Origin: Actinomycetota bacterium
GTDB taxonomy: Bacteria > Actinomycetota > Aquicultoria > Aquicultorales > Aquicultoraceae
Direction of reading: 5' to 3'
Length of the DNA: 64,000 nucleotides
Assembly (NCBI GenBank): GCA_018333515.1
Contig: JAGXSZ010000005.1
Location: forward strand, 62,001-126,000
In this document: one piece after another, positions 21,916 to 30,891 of the stretch
How the letters are laid out: every line of letters begins with the position of its first letter
How positions within the stretch are numbered: the first letter of the stretch is position 1
Position numbers and translations under genes: made by a program
Notes under the pieces: model-generated
The model's database searches: none
What the model was told of the DNA's origin: nothing
The model's input: only the letters and a program-made list of their open reading frames with translations

Positions 21916-22251
21916 TTAGGCAATTATTTCATTCAAGCCATCGATGACTTGCGCCATTTCTTCTTGGGACGCCCTGCCCATGAGCTTGCCGATTCGCTCG
22001 ATTGAAAGTGTGCGAACTTGGCTAATCTTAGCCCGGGATTGCTTTGGCAAATTACCGGCGACTAATTCAAGGGTTAGCGGAAATCCGGCTTTTTGCGGCT
22101 GACTTGTAATCGCAACCGCGATAACGGTACCCGAGCGCTCATTGAAAACATCATTGCTTAAGATTAACACCGGTCTTAATCCCGCCTGCTCACGGCCTCG
22201 AACAGGATTTAGATCAGCCCAGCGAACCTCGCCCCTTAATATTCGGGCCAT
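21916..22251 (-). CDS. mazF: MazF/PemK-family toxin, second copy
   Basis: This 111-residue MazF-family RNase starts [22 protein letters not shown], then [26 protein letters not shown]. It is only distantly similar to the toxin at 651-974. It overlaps its antitoxin by 16 bases and is followed by gdx. No residue loss evident. Confidence 0.92.
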   Translation of the reverse strand: MARILRGEVRWADLNPVRGREQAGLRPVLILSNDVFNERSGTVIAVAITSQPQKAGFPLTLELVAGNLPKQSRAKISQVRTLSIERIGKLMGRASQEEMAQVIDGLNEIIA

Positions 22252-22478
22252 TCGCTTATATCCTCGTTCATGCCTTCTTCGGCCATTGCTTTTTCAAAAG
22301 CCGGATCAAGTTTTGCGCATTCCGTCGAAAGTCGACTGCGTTTCATTCGCCGCAATTTCTCGGACACCGCTTCCTGAACCGCCTGGCTGCGATTTTGGAA
22401 GACGCGCTCACTAACAAGCCTGTCAATCTGTTCAACATATCCCTCATCTAAAGTGATGGCAATCTTTGCTTTTCCCAT
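22236..22478 (-). CDS. Ribbon-helix-helix antitoxin of second MazF pair
   Basis: This 80-residue protein has an RHH N-terminus, [18 protein letters not shown], and a helix [18 protein letters not shown] of the CopG/MazE-like type, then an acidic tail ending SEWPEY. GGGAGGTG lies before the ATG. A 6-bp inverted repeat is found 16 bases upstream of the start. Confidence 0.9.
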   Translation of the reverse strand: MGKAKIAITLDEGYVEQIDRLVSERVFQNRSQAVQEAVSEKLRRMKRSRLSTECAKLDPAFEKAMAEEGMNEDISEWPEY

Positions 22479-22493
22479 GAACAGGCACCTCCC

Positions 22494-22516
22494 TGGTATT
22501 ACCTTATATCATACCA
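22494..22516 (-). promoter_or_regulatory. Operator palindrome and extended -10 of second mazEF
   Basis: TGGTAT (22494-22499) and ATACCA (22511-22516) form a perfect inverted repeat with 11 bases between. On the minus strand the sequence TGGTATGAT inside it is an extended -10 box. Repression by the RHH antitoxin is inferred. Confidence 0.6.
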
Positions 22517-22612
22517 CTATATTTATTTCGTGCGTAATGTGTTGAGAGTAAGTTCAGCGCGGTAGAACGTCTGTGCTATTCTCGTGTATTGCATATCCGC
22601 AGCCCAATCGCC

Positions 22613-23194
22613 CTACTCCACAACCGCCTGTGTCCGCAGGTTATCCTCGATTTGGCGCCTGATGTCTTCGTCGGGGTTGAATTCGTCGAGTGGCGGCAGC
22701 TCGGCGAGGCTGCGCATGCCAAACGACTCCATGAAACGCGTCGACGTTCCGTAGAGTATCGGTTGGCCCGGCGTGTCCTGCTTGCCTTCCTCTTTTATCA
22801 AGTCGCGGTTGAGCAGCGTGTTTATGACGCCGTCTGAATTGACGCCGCGGATAGCGCCGATATCGGCCTTTGTGACCGGCTGTTTGTAGGCGATAATCGA
22901 GAGCGTCTCCAGCGCCGCCTGGGTGAGCCTGCGGTGGTCGAAAGAGATGAGGAGTTTCTCGATGTACGGACTGTATGCCGGGTGGCTATTCATCCGAAAA
23001 CCACCCGCAACCTCCCTTAGCTGATAACCGCGGTCGGCGCGCTTGTATTCGTTCTCGAGGTCTTCGAGTACTTTTTTGATTTCCTCCCCGTCTACCTCGA
23101 CAATCTCCGATATCTTCTCCACTGAGAGCGGTTGGTCGCTCACGAACAGCAGCGACTCGACTATCCCGCGCAATCTCACATTAGTATCGCTCAC
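22613..23194 (-). CDS. scpB: Segregation and condensation protein B
   Basis: ScpB is the winged-helix kleisin partner of SMC-ScpA in chromosome condensation. The 193 residues show the paired winged-helix pattern: RGIVESLLFVSDQPLS, LTQAALETLSIIAYKQPVTKADI, IRGVNSDGVINTLL and GQPILYGTSTRFMESFG. The start overlaps the scpA stop by four bases. Confidence 0.95.
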   Translation of the reverse strand: MSDTNVRLRGIVESLLFVSDQPLSVEKISEIVEVDGEEIKKVLEDLENEYKRADRGYQLREVAGGFRMNSHPAYSPYIEKLLISFDHRRLTQAALETLSIIAYKQPVTKADIGAIRGVNSDGVINTLLNRDLIKEEGKQDTPGQPILYGTSTRFMESFGMRSLAELPPLDEFNPDEDIRRQIEDNLRTQAVVE

Positions 23195-23937
23195 GCTATC
23201 ACTCCCGATTTATCCGCTACTATGACCATGATATCCCCAAAGGTCTCCGCCTGCCCGATGTCGACGATACCCTGCTTATAAAGCTCGAGTACGGCAAGAA
23301 ACGCCGTTATGAGTTCGACCTTTTCGGTGCAGTCCGCCGTCAACTCGCGGAAACTTCTCGACTTCACTCCGCGCAGCCGCTCTTTTACCCTGTCGATAAA
23401 GGTCTCGACGCTCAGCGGTTTCGGGGTGATGTGGTCGGCTTGGGTTAAACCTATCTCTTTCTTCTCGTTAATCGCAAGATAGAGTTTGCGCATCCGCTCG
23501 CGCGAGACGCCCGCAAGAAAATCGGGTATGAGGTTTTTGAACTCCTCTTCGACGCCGACATCACGGAGGTGGTATTTGCTTTCGGCGTCGTATCTCGCGG
23601 CAAGCTCCGCCGCCACGTTCTTGAATTTCTTATACTCCAGCAGCCGCGCGATTAGAATCTCGCGGGCTTCTTGCGGCGATATCTCGTCCTCCTCGGACGC
23701 CTCTTCCTTCTTCGGAAGCAGGCTCGCGGCTTTAATATCCAAAAGGGTCGCCGCTACCAGCAAAAACTCAGTGCTTATATCGAGGTCGAGGTCTTGCATC
23801 GAATCGATATGCTCGAGGTACTCATCGGCTATCCCCGCAAGCGAAATATCGTAAATGTCTATCTTCCGGCGCGAAACCAGACTTAAGAGGAGGTCAAAAG
23901 GCCCTTCATACATCTCTGATTTAATCTGATACGCCAT
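23191..23937 (-). CDS. scpA: Segregation and condensation protein A
   Basis: ScpA is the kleisin that bridges SMC heads. This 248-residue protein starts with the conserved YEGPFDLLLSLVSRRKIDIYDI and ends with a winged-helix segment (ELITAFLAVLELYKQGIVDI). A GGGGCGGG sequence precedes the ATG. The pair follows trpS on the minus strand, matching the usual actinobacterial placement downstream of xerD. Confidence 0.95.
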   Translation of the reverse strand: MAYQIKSEMYEGPFDLLLSLVSRRKIDIYDISLAGIADEYLEHIDSMQDLDLDISTEFLLVAATLLDIKAASLLPKKEEASEEDEISPQEAREILIARLLEYKKFKNVAAELAARYDAESKYHLRDVGVEEEFKNLIPDFLAGVSRERMRKLYLAINEKKEIGLTQADHITPKPLSVETFIDRVKERLRGVKSRSFRELTADCTEKVELITAFLAVLELYKQGIVDIGQAETFGDIMVIVADKSGVIA

Positions 23938-23958
23938 TGTCCCGCCCCTCTTTTACCA

Positions 23959-24945
23959 TCATCTAATGTTGAGCCTTTCGCGCACGTCTTTGATTGTCGC
24001 GCGGCAAATCGGCCTCACCTGGTGCAATCCTTCTCTTAACACCTCATCGACTATGCCCGGCGCGCGCTCTATTTCGGCGCGTTTCTCCCTGAACCCGGTG
24101 AGCGAGTCGACAATCCTATCGGCCAACTCGCGCTTGCACGCCATACATCCCCACGCGGCCTCGCGGCACTTTACCTCTATCTCCTCAAGCTCCGCCGACG
24201 GCGTATAAACCTGGTGCATCGGATAGACGACCATGCACACATCCGGGCTGCCCGGGTCGGTCTTTTTGATGCGCGCCGGGTCGGTTATCATCTGGTTAAC
24301 CTTCGTGCGAATCGTATCGGGCTCGTCCGAGAGGTAAATCGAATTATTATAGCTCTTACTCATCTTGCGGCCATCTATGCCTAGAAGCCGTTTGACAGGC
24401 GACAGCATCGACTGCGGCTCCGCAAAATAATCCCCGTATAGGAAGTTGAATCGTCTTACTATCTCGCGGCCAAGCTCCAGGTGCGGTAGTTGGTCTTCGC
24501 CGACGGGCACCACTTCGCCCCGTGGCAGGATGATGTCGGCGGCCTGCAATATCGGGTAGCTCAAAAAGCCCGACGTTGAAATATCTTTCCCGGTCAGCTC
24601 CTGGACGACCTCTTTATAGGTCGGATTCCGCTCCAGCCACGAAACCGGCGTTATCATCGATAGATAGAGGTATAACTCCGCTACCTCCGGAATCTCGGAT
24701 TGCTTATACATAAAGCACTTCTTCGGGTCGAGACCGACCGCCAGCCAATCGATGACCATCTCACGGGTATCGTTGGCTATCTCGCCGACGTCATCGTATT
24801 TGGTGGTCAGCGCGTGCCAATCCGCCACAAAAAAGAGGCAATCATAATCATCCTGCAGGCTCACCCATTTTTGCAGCGTCCCGAAGTAGTGCCCCAGATG
24901 GAGTCTTCCGGTCGGCCGCTGCCCGCTTACAACTCGTTTAGCCAA
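23959..24945 (-). CDS. trpS: Tryptophanyl-tRNA synthetase
   Basis: A class I synthetase of 328 residues charges tRNA-Trp. The HIGH-type motif is at residues 14-20 (RLHLGHY) and KMSKS at 194-198 (DGRKMSKSYN). The catalytic core motifs VPVGEDQLPHLEL and SYPILQAADIIL are present. Complete length. It lies 21 bases before scpA. Confidence 0.96.
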   Translation of the reverse strand: MAKRVVSGQRPTGRLHLGHYFGTLQKWVSLQDDYDCLFFVADWHALTTKYDDVGEIANDTREMVIDWLAVGLDPKKCFMYKQSEIPEVAELYLYLSMITPVSWLERNPTYKEVVQELTGKDISTSGFLSYPILQAADIILPRGEVVPVGEDQLPHLELGREIVRRFNFLYGDYFAEPQSMLSPVKRLLGIDGRKMSKSYNNSIYLSDEPDTIRTKVNQMITDPARIKKTDPGSPDVCMVVYPMHQVYTPSAELEEIEVKCREAAWGCMACKRELADRIVDSLTGFREKRAEIERAPGIVDEVLREGLHQVRPICRATIKDVRERLNIR

Positions 24946-24993
24946 ATAATATTCATCTCCTTGTTTGTCAGCTTACAGCTTATCTTCTCGGGT

Positions 24994-25593
24994 CTACGCG
25001 GGCAACCCCGCGTAGACAAACCGCAACATAAACTCGATTGGCGGGCCCAGAACCGTGCTTAAGAATCCCGGCACGAGAAAGACGAGGCCCAGGAGGATGA
25101 TAAACCCGTACTGCTCGAAACCGTACCAGGCGTCCTGCATACTCTCGGGTAAGAAATAGGGGATTATTTTCGAGCCGTCGAGCGGCGGAATAGGCAACAG
25201 GTTAAAGATGCCGAGCATCACGTTTATCCATATCGTAACGCCCAGAAGCGTTGAAACGACCTCCGGCATCGGCAGATAAAAGAGCCTCGCCAAAAGGTAT
25301 GCCGCCGTAAAGTTGGCGAGCGGCCCCGCCAGGCCTACCAGCATCATGTGTTTGCGCGGGTCTTGGAACCGGTGCGGATTGACCGGAACCGGTTTAGCCC
25401 AGCCGAAGCCCGCGACGATTATCATGAGCGTACCCAAGGGATCGAGGTGTTTAAGCGGGTTGAGCGTCAATCGTCCCTGGTCTTTGGCGGTCGAATCTCC
25501 GTATAGGTGCGCTATCTTTCCGTGCATAAATTCGTGGACCGTAACGGCGATAAGCAGCGCCGGTATTCTAAAAAGCATACTCTCTAAATTCAA
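24994..25593 (-). CDS. Site-2 protease family (M50) membrane metalloprotease
   Basis: A 199-residue polytopic membrane protein with HEXXH zinc motif H20-E21-F-M-H24 (VTVHEFMHGKIAHLYGD) and the third ligand region NLLPIPPLDGSKI. These mark the short S2P/M50B group. No PDZ domain. A stretch YGDSTAKDQGRLTLNPLKH is typical. The most upstream start is TTG, three bases after GGAG at the end of the preceding gene; ATG at 25578 is possible. Substrate unknown. Confidence 0.9.
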   Translation of the reverse strand: MNLESMLFRIPALLIAVTVHEFMHGKIAHLYGDSTAKDQGRLTLNPLKHLDPLGTLMIIVAGFGWAKPVPVNPHRFQDPRKHMMLVGLAGPLANFTAAYLLARLFYLPMPEVVSTLLGVTIWINVMLGIFNLLPIPPLDGSKIIPYFLPESMQDAWYGFEQYGFIILLGLVFLVPGFLSTVLGPPIEFMLRFVYAGLPA

Positions 25594-28236
25594 TTACTCC
25601 ATACTCTCCTTATCGAGCCGGTCGAACCGGCCGGCTACGTATTCCAGTTCTTCTTCGGGCGTGTTGATTTTTCCGTCTAGTTTTGCGGCCAACAGCTCTC
25701 TCAAAACAATATTATACACCGGTGAGGGCGGAAATCCCATTTTCCGCAGGGCCCGTCCATCGACCGATACTTTGACGCCGCGCAGGCTCGAAAGATAGTA
25801 ATGGATGCGCCGTCGCGCCGCGAGGCTCTTGGTCAGCGCATGCGCAAAGACCAGCGCCTCCGGGGATAGCGGGTTGAGCATTTTGTAGATATCGCTGTTC
25901 TTGGGCCGCTCGCTCCCCTCCAACCCCTTCAAGACCTTGGGGACTTCGAGTATCAGCTCCTCCAACCGCGCCTTGTCGGATTTCTTTATTTTCATGCGGC
26001 TGAGCCATGCTTCCAGCTCTTTTTTATTTAGATGTCTGAGAAGTCCGGCCCGATAGGGCATCAGCTTCTTTACCTCATGGGCGAAATGATGGTCGAGTTC
26101 GCGCACCGCGTCGCCGATGCGGCCAAAGAGCGCTTTGAGTTCGGTATCGATTACGATTTTTGGGTGCAGGATGGAGAGCGCTCCCAGCTCCTGAAGCCGT
26201 TTCAAGGTCTTAAACGGCGCCGCCTCGGAGAGAATCAGCAACATCTCGTCCCTGACGCGCGCATCCGATAGGTGTCCGATTAAATCCATCTCAATCGCCT
26301 TGCGGAGCTGCTCTTCGGTCTCGGAATCGAGCTTGAAGCCGAACCGCTGCTCGAACCGGACGCCGCGAAAGATTCTCGTCGGGTCCTCGATGAAGCTCAA
26401 GTTGTGCAATATGCGGACGCGCCCGTTTTTTAAATCTCGTTGCCCGTTGAAATAGTCGAGGAGTTTGCCGAAGGTCTTGGCGTTCAAGCTCACCGCCATC
26501 GCGTTTATCGTAAAGTCGCGGCGCGCCAGGTCGTGGCGGAGCGAGGTCGGCTCTACCTGCGGCAACGCGCCCGGCCTCTCGTAGAACTCAGCCCTTGCCG
26601 ACGCGAAATCGACCCTGAACCCATTGGGCATAATGACGACCGCCGTGCCGAACTTGCGATGAGGCCGCATCCGGGCGCCTATCCCGACATGCGCGGTGAA
26701 AAGGTTGGCGAATTCGATTGCGTCACCTTCGACGACGATATCCACGTCCAGGTTTCTGTGGTCGAGCAAGAGGTCGCGGACGATACCGCCGACGAGGTAG
26801 ACCGTGTAGCCGGTTTCGTCGGCCAAATCCCCGATGTCGCGCAAGAGCTTCTGGACGTCCCCCGGCAGCAGCGTCTTTATCTTCTGGGCTATCTCACCTC
26901 GACTATACTCGGCTTTGGCGTGGAGCGCCCCTTTCGGGCCGCTGAAATACTCACTTCCCCCGAGCGCTTTGAGGATATCGGTACGGCTCACGATGCCGAT
27001 TACCTTGCCTTTATCGACAACCGGTATCCGCCCCAGACTCTCGTCGCTCAACAGGCGCCGTATGTCGGGGAGCGGTGTGTCCGGCGCGACCGGCTCTATC
27101 CTTCGCATCATAAAGCCCTTGACCGGCGCGTGGCTCAAACCGTGATGGGCGGCCTTGTCTATCTCGCGCCGTCCGATAATACCGACCAACTTGCCGTCCT
27201 CGACGACGGGTAGCCCGTTATATCCATAACTCATCATCAATTTATTGGCGTCTTTTATGCTGATATCCGCGTTAATCGTGCGCACCGGCGCCGACATTAT
27301 CTCACGCGCCGTCAACGGTTCTTTTACATGCGCTCGTATAGCTCGTTCAAGCTTGGCCTCGACTATCGCGGCGTCTTTCTCTTTTACCGACGCGGAGGCC
27401 GCCTGGGCATGGCCTCCCCCTCCCATATCCTCAAGAATCTTTCCGACATCGACGACCTCGGTGCGGCTGCGCCCTATGATATAGACCCTATCGTCGTGTT
27501 CGAGCAGGACGAATAGGACATCGATATTTTCGATGTCGGCTATCTTCGAGGCGACGACCGAGCCGCCCTCGATATATTCGTCAACGACCGCTCTCGTCAC
27601 CATAATGGGAGTGCCGCTAACGTCGATGACGCGCGACGCGTGGAGCAGCCTGTCCAACAGGTCGTGCTGTTCCGGCTCGAGCACCGGGTTGAGAAACCGG
27701 TTGATGACGTCGATGTTGGCGCCCTTGCCCATCAGATATGCCAGCGCTTCCGCGTCATCATAGGTGGTCGTTCTAAACGTCAGCGAGCCGGTGTCCTCGT
27801 GTATGCCGAGCGCGAAGAGCGTCGCCTCGAACGGCGTAAGCTTAATCCCTTTGTCCCTGATTATTTTTGTCAGAATCGTCGTCGTCGAGCCGACGTTTTC
27901 CGAGAAATCCCTGGTAATTGGAACGTCCTCGTTGGTCGAAGGGTGGTGGTCGAAGGTGAAGACCTCGATTCCCGGCTTGTAGGCGAGGTCTTGGAGTTCG
28001 CCGAGGCGCCGGCCTATCTTAGTATCCACAATGATAAGGCGCGAGACCGTCTTCTTATCGAGATGCTTAAGCTCCAGCGTGTCGATTACGTCATCATGGA
28101 GCGCCAAAAACTCCCGGACGTTCTTGTTCTGCGCCCCGGCCAAGACTATCTTGGCGTCCGGATATATTTTTTGCGCCGCCACCGTCGACGCGAACGCGTC
28201 GAAATCGGCGTTTATGTGCGCGGTTATTACTTCCAT
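25594..28236 (-). CDS. DHH-CBS-polyA polymerase/CCA-type nucleotidyltransferase fusion
   Basis: An 880-residue multidomain protein. Residues 1-310: DHH/DHHA1 phosphoesterase-like domain (HINADFDAFAS; DHH at 96-98; later GGGGHAQAAS). Residues about 315-430: two CBS domains (MSAPVRTINADISI and RRIEPVAPDTPLPDI). From about 460: class II polyA polymerase/CCA-adding nucleotidyltransferase with VYLVGGIVRDLLLDH, LDVDIVVEGDA and RDFTINAMAVSLN, then an RNA-binding C-terminus. Homologues in Aquifex and Actinobacteria are A-adding or CCA-adding enzymes. The DHH part suggests an added phosphodiesterase or exonuclease activity. Confidence 0.93.
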   Translation of the reverse strand: MEVITAHINADFDAFASTVAAQKIYPDAKIVLAGAQNKNVREFLALHDDVIDTLELKHLDKKTVSRLIIVDTKIGRRLGELQDLAYKPGIEVFTFDHHPSTNEDVPITRDFSENVGSTTTILTKIIRDKGIKLTPFEATLFALGIHEDTGSLTFRTTTYDDAEALAYLMGKGANIDVINRFLNPVLEPEQHDLLDRLLHASRVIDVSGTPIMVTRAVVDEYIEGGSVVASKIADIENIDVLFVLLEHDDRVYIIGRSRTEVVDVGKILEDMGGGGHAQAASASVKEKDAAIVEAKLERAIRAHVKEPLTAREIMSAPVRTINADISIKDANKLMMSYGYNGLPVVEDGKLVGIIGRREIDKAAHHGLSHAPVKGFMMRRIEPVAPDTPLPDIRRLLSDESLGRIPVVDKGKVIGIVSRTDILKALGGSEYFSGPKGALHAKAEYSRGEIAQKIKTLLPGDVQKLLRDIGDLADETGYTVYLVGGIVRDLLLDHRNLDVDIVVEGDAIEFANLFTAHVGIGARMRPHRKFGTAVVIMPNGFRVDFASARAEFYERPGALPQVEPTSLRHDLARRDFTINAMAVSLNAKTFGKLLDYFNGQRDLKNGRVRILHNLSFIEDPTRIFRGVRFEQRFGFKLDSETEEQLRKAIEMDLIGHLSDARVRDEMLLILSEAAPFKTLKRLQELGALSILHPKIVIDTELKALFGRIGDAVRELDHHFAHEVKKLMPYRAGLLRHLNKKELEAWLSRMKIKKSDKARLEELILEVPKVLKGLEGSERPKNSDIYKMLNPLSPEALVFAHALTKSLAARRRIHYYLSSLRGVKVSVDGRALRKMGFPPSPVYNIVLRELLAAKLDGKINTPEEELEYVAGRFDRLDKESME

Positions 28237-28363
28237 GTCGTTGCCTGCTCTTTACCAGAAAAACCGTTTGGCTAAAGTTCAAACGGTTTGTTCTATCCAT
28301 TATGCCCGATATATGTAAAAGTTTTTTAAGGCATGGTAATCGCCGTTTATCGCGTCGCAAATC

Positions 28364-29671
28364 TCAATCAATAATATCATAAATGAGCGCCTTAGCTTCC
28401 GGCGGGTTTGGCGATAGGGTGAACGCCTCATAGACCAAACTGCTCACCGCCGCCGGCGAATGCGCGTCGCCGCTTCGCATCTGCGCGACGGTCTCGCCCG
28501 CGTTGATATAATCGCCGACCTTTTTCGCGACGACGATTCCCGCCGTATGGTCGATGACGTCGTCTTTGGTCTTTCGCCCCGCGCCCAGGATGCGCGCCGC
28601 GACGCCGAGTTCCTCGGCGTTGACACCGACCACATAGCCGCTATCCGCGATAATCAAATCCTCTACATATTTGGCGTGCGGCAAGACCCGCCTCGGGTCG
28701 TCGACGACGCTCCCGTCGCCGCCTTGCGCTTCTATGAACTCCCTGAATTTCTCTAAAGCCTTGCCGCTTTCCAGAACCTCGCTGAGCGCCTCAACGGCCT
28801 CCCGCGGGCTCGCCGCCAGGCCCGCTTTCATCATCAACTGCGCACCCAACTCTGTGCAAAGCTCGAGCAAGTCGGGCGAGCCGAAGCCCTTCATCGTATC
28901 TATCGCCTCTTCAACTTCGAGCGCGTTTCCGATGGTGATTCCGAGGGGTTGGCTCATGTCGCTTATGACCGCAACGGACTGCTTCCCGAAGCGCTTGCCA
29001 AGCGACACCAGCGTTTGCGCCAGCTCTTTAGCCTCGTCGAGCGTCTTCATGAACGCGCCCGTCCCCACCTTGACATCGAGGAGTATCACATCGGCTCCGC
29101 CCGCTATCTTCTTACTCATTATGCTGCTCGCTATCAGCGGAATGTTCGGCACCGTCGCCGTCACATCACGCAAAGCATATATCTTCTTATCCGCCGGGCA
29201 GATCTCATCGGTCTGTCCGATTAGGGCGATTCCGATTTCAGCTACCTGCTCGATAAACCGGCCCCGGCCGAGGTCGCTGTGGAAGCCGGGTATCGACTCG
29301 AGCTTATCGATAGTGCCGCCCGTGTGCCCGAGCCCGCGCCCCGACATCTTGGCGACATTCGCGCCTACCGCCGCCATCATCGGCGCCAGAACCAGCGTCA
29401 CCTTGTCGCCCACCCCGCCGGTACTGTGCTTGTCTACTTTAACCCCGCCGATGGAGCTTAAGTCAATGGTTTCACCGCTCTCGGCCATCGCCCCGGTCAA
29501 CGAAAAGGTCTCATCCTCGTCGAGTCCCCGGATGAAGGCCGCCATCAAAAACGCCGACATCTGATAATCGGGAATCTCGCCGGCGACATAGCCGCCGACT
29601 AAAAACCGTATCTCGCTATCGGTCAGGGCTTTACCGTCGCGCTTCTTGGCCAGCAACCGCGTAATGCTCAT
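28364..29671 (-). CDS. pdp: Pyrimidine-nucleoside phosphorylase
   Basis: This enzyme splits thymidine/uridine with phosphate in nucleoside salvage. The family signature SGRGLGHTGGTIDKLE, preceded by KHSTGGVGDKVTL and MSAFLMAAFIRGLDEDE, is present. From ATG 29671 it is 435 residues. GGAGG lies eight bases before the ATG, inside a 7-residue longer reading that is rejected. A gap of 127 bases follows to the DHH gene. DeoB, which processes the pentose phosphate product, is encoded at 33021. Confidence 0.95.
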   Translation of the reverse strand: MSITRLLAKKRDGKALTDSEIRFLVGGYVAGEIPDYQMSAFLMAAFIRGLDEDETFSLTGAMAESGETIDLSSIGGVKVDKHSTGGVGDKVTLVLAPMMAAVGANVAKMSGRGLGHTGGTIDKLESIPGFHSDLGRGRFIEQVAEIGIALIGQTDEICPADKKIYALRDVTATVPNIPLIASSIMSKKIAGGADVILLDVKVGTGAFMKTLDEAKELAQTLVSLGKRFGKQSVAVISDMSQPLGITIGNALEVEEAIDTMKGFGSPDLLELCTELGAQLMMKAGLAASPREAVEALSEVLESGKALEKFREFIEAQGGDGSVVDDPRRVLPHAKYVEDLIIADSGYVVGVNAEELGVAARILGAGRKTKDDVIDHTAGIVVAKKVGDYINAGETVAQMRSGDAHSPAAVSSLVYEAFTLSPNPPEAKALIYDIID

Positions 29672-29743
29672 CGTATCCGCCTCCTCTTCCACCGCGCGCC
29701 ATATCCTCTTCTTCCACCGCTCTCACCGTCCCTAAACCGCGCT

Positions 29744-29774
29744 TTGCACAGTCTTTGCGGCTATCGTGTATAAT
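29744..29774 (+). promoter_or_regulatory. Candidate promoter of the 29855 gene
   Basis: TTGCAC (29744-29749) and TATAAT (29769-29774) are 19 bases apart on the plus strand, followed by a short palindromic stretch AGGGCTTGCCCT before the gene. The -10 box is perfect, the spacing long. Confidence 0.45.
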
Positions 29775-29854
29775 GTCTATATATATTATCAGGGCTTGCC
29801 CTAAAAAGGCACGTAAAACAATCGGCTCGTCGAGCCGTGTCTTTATTTTCAATT

Positions 29855-30613
29855 ATGAGCGGCAAAAAAACAAAACCTAGGACAACTGAAGATAAGTCTT
29901 TTTTCGCGCGGATTAAAGACGAGAAACCGGGGGCGCTCCCCGCAATCGTCATTTTGGTGATGCTCGCCGCCGCCCTCGTCCTGTTCGAGGTCGCGGGGCA
30001 AGTCGATGAGCCGGCTCTGGAGACCGTCCAAAACAATACCGCCGAAAACAACTCACTCATGCCGCTTACCCCCGAAGATCACTTGCGTGAGCAGCTCGAA
30101 CTAGTTATTACCTCGGCCCGAAAGAGACCATTCAGGGCGAAAGTCTCGACCGAAAAAGGCTTCGAGGGACTTTGGACGCAGGACGGTTTGAACTACCGTT
30201 TCGAAAATTCCACCAAGAGCAAGGTGCTCATTGTCAACGCCGCGCAAAAGAAGCTCTGGGTGATAGACGTGCCGACCCGAATAGCGCACGAAACACCGTT
30301 CGACCCGACTAATATGCCCGCGTTTAACGAACTTATCGCGACGATGTTTTTGGAGGGCCTCTCAACAGCGACGGCGTCGGGGACGCACAGCCTGCTCGAC
30401 ATCTTACCCTCCGGCGAGAACGCCGCGCTCACCTTCACCGAAGACGACCTTCCCGCCCGCTGGGAGGGCGACAAAAGCGGCGGCGCCGTCCGCTTTATCG
30501 ATTGGGATTACTTGAGAATCGGCGCTGTCGCCCCGAGCGATTTCGAACTCTGGAAGGGAATACGGGTGAGCCGGCCGGCACCCGCGACGACTACCACGAC
30601 CGCCAAGAAATAG
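29855..30613 (+). CDS. Hypothetical membrane-anchored protein
   Basis: Not recognised. The 252-residue protein has a short charged cytoplasmic N-terminus (SGKKTKPRTTEDKSFF), one transmembrane segment about residues 28-48 (LPAIVILVMLAAALVLFEVA) and a C-terminal domain that would be extracytoplasmic. That domain contains an Arg/Lys stretch, strands such as GLWTQDGLNYRFEN and KKLWVIDVP, and a Thr-rich tail. No cysteine for lipidation. Starts at ATG 29855 or GTG 29837; neither has a good Shine-Dalgarno sequence. It is divergent from pdp. Confidence 0.55.
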   Translation: MSGKKTKPRTTEDKSFFARIKDEKPGALPAIVILVMLAAALVLFEVAGQVDEPALETVQNNTAENNSLMPLTPEDHLREQLELVITSARKRPFRAKVSTEKGFEGLWTQDGLNYRFENSTKSKVLIVNAAQKKLWVIDVPTRIAHETPFDPTNMPAFNELIATMFLEGLSTATASGTHSLLDILPSGENAALTFTEDDLPARWEGDKSGGAVRFIDWDYLRIGAVAPSDFELWKGIRVSRPAPATTTTTAKK

Positions 30614-30749
30614 CAGACAAGCGCCGTAAATAAGTTCGACGCCAAATACTATACTTACGACCGGTATGCGCCCCCAAGCCCTTCATTTTCCGGATTCAAT
30701 CGCCGACCGCCCCTCGTCGTTTATCCATCTTTGTTTAAGTTGAACATGT

Positions 30750-30821
30750 GCTGGAGCATGAATACAATGTATAATACTGTAATTCCAGCCATTGCCTCGT
30801 TCGTGCGGCATGCTGGAGCAT
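30750..30821 (+). promoter_or_regulatory. Paired TGCTGGAGCAT sites around a TATAAT box
   Basis: The 11-base sequence TGCTGGAGCAT (core ATGCT-GG-AGCAT in the second copy) is found at 30750-30760 and 30811-30821, 61 bases apart. Between them TATAAT lies at 30771-30776. The gene at 30892 follows. Two near-palindromic sites spaced by about six helical turns look like operator sites. No regulator is identified. Confidence 0.45.
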
Positions 30822-30891
30822 ATATTAAACGAGTTCCTGTTGGTGTCGCCGCGATAAATGAAGAACGAATCTTTCTAAATAGGGGATTGGC

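Noticed and set aside
26440-27213. A 257-codon plus-strand frame opposite the DHH-CBS-polyA polymerase gene
   Set aside because: Antisense to conserved catalytic domains. The GC-rich coding strand opens many long opposite frames.
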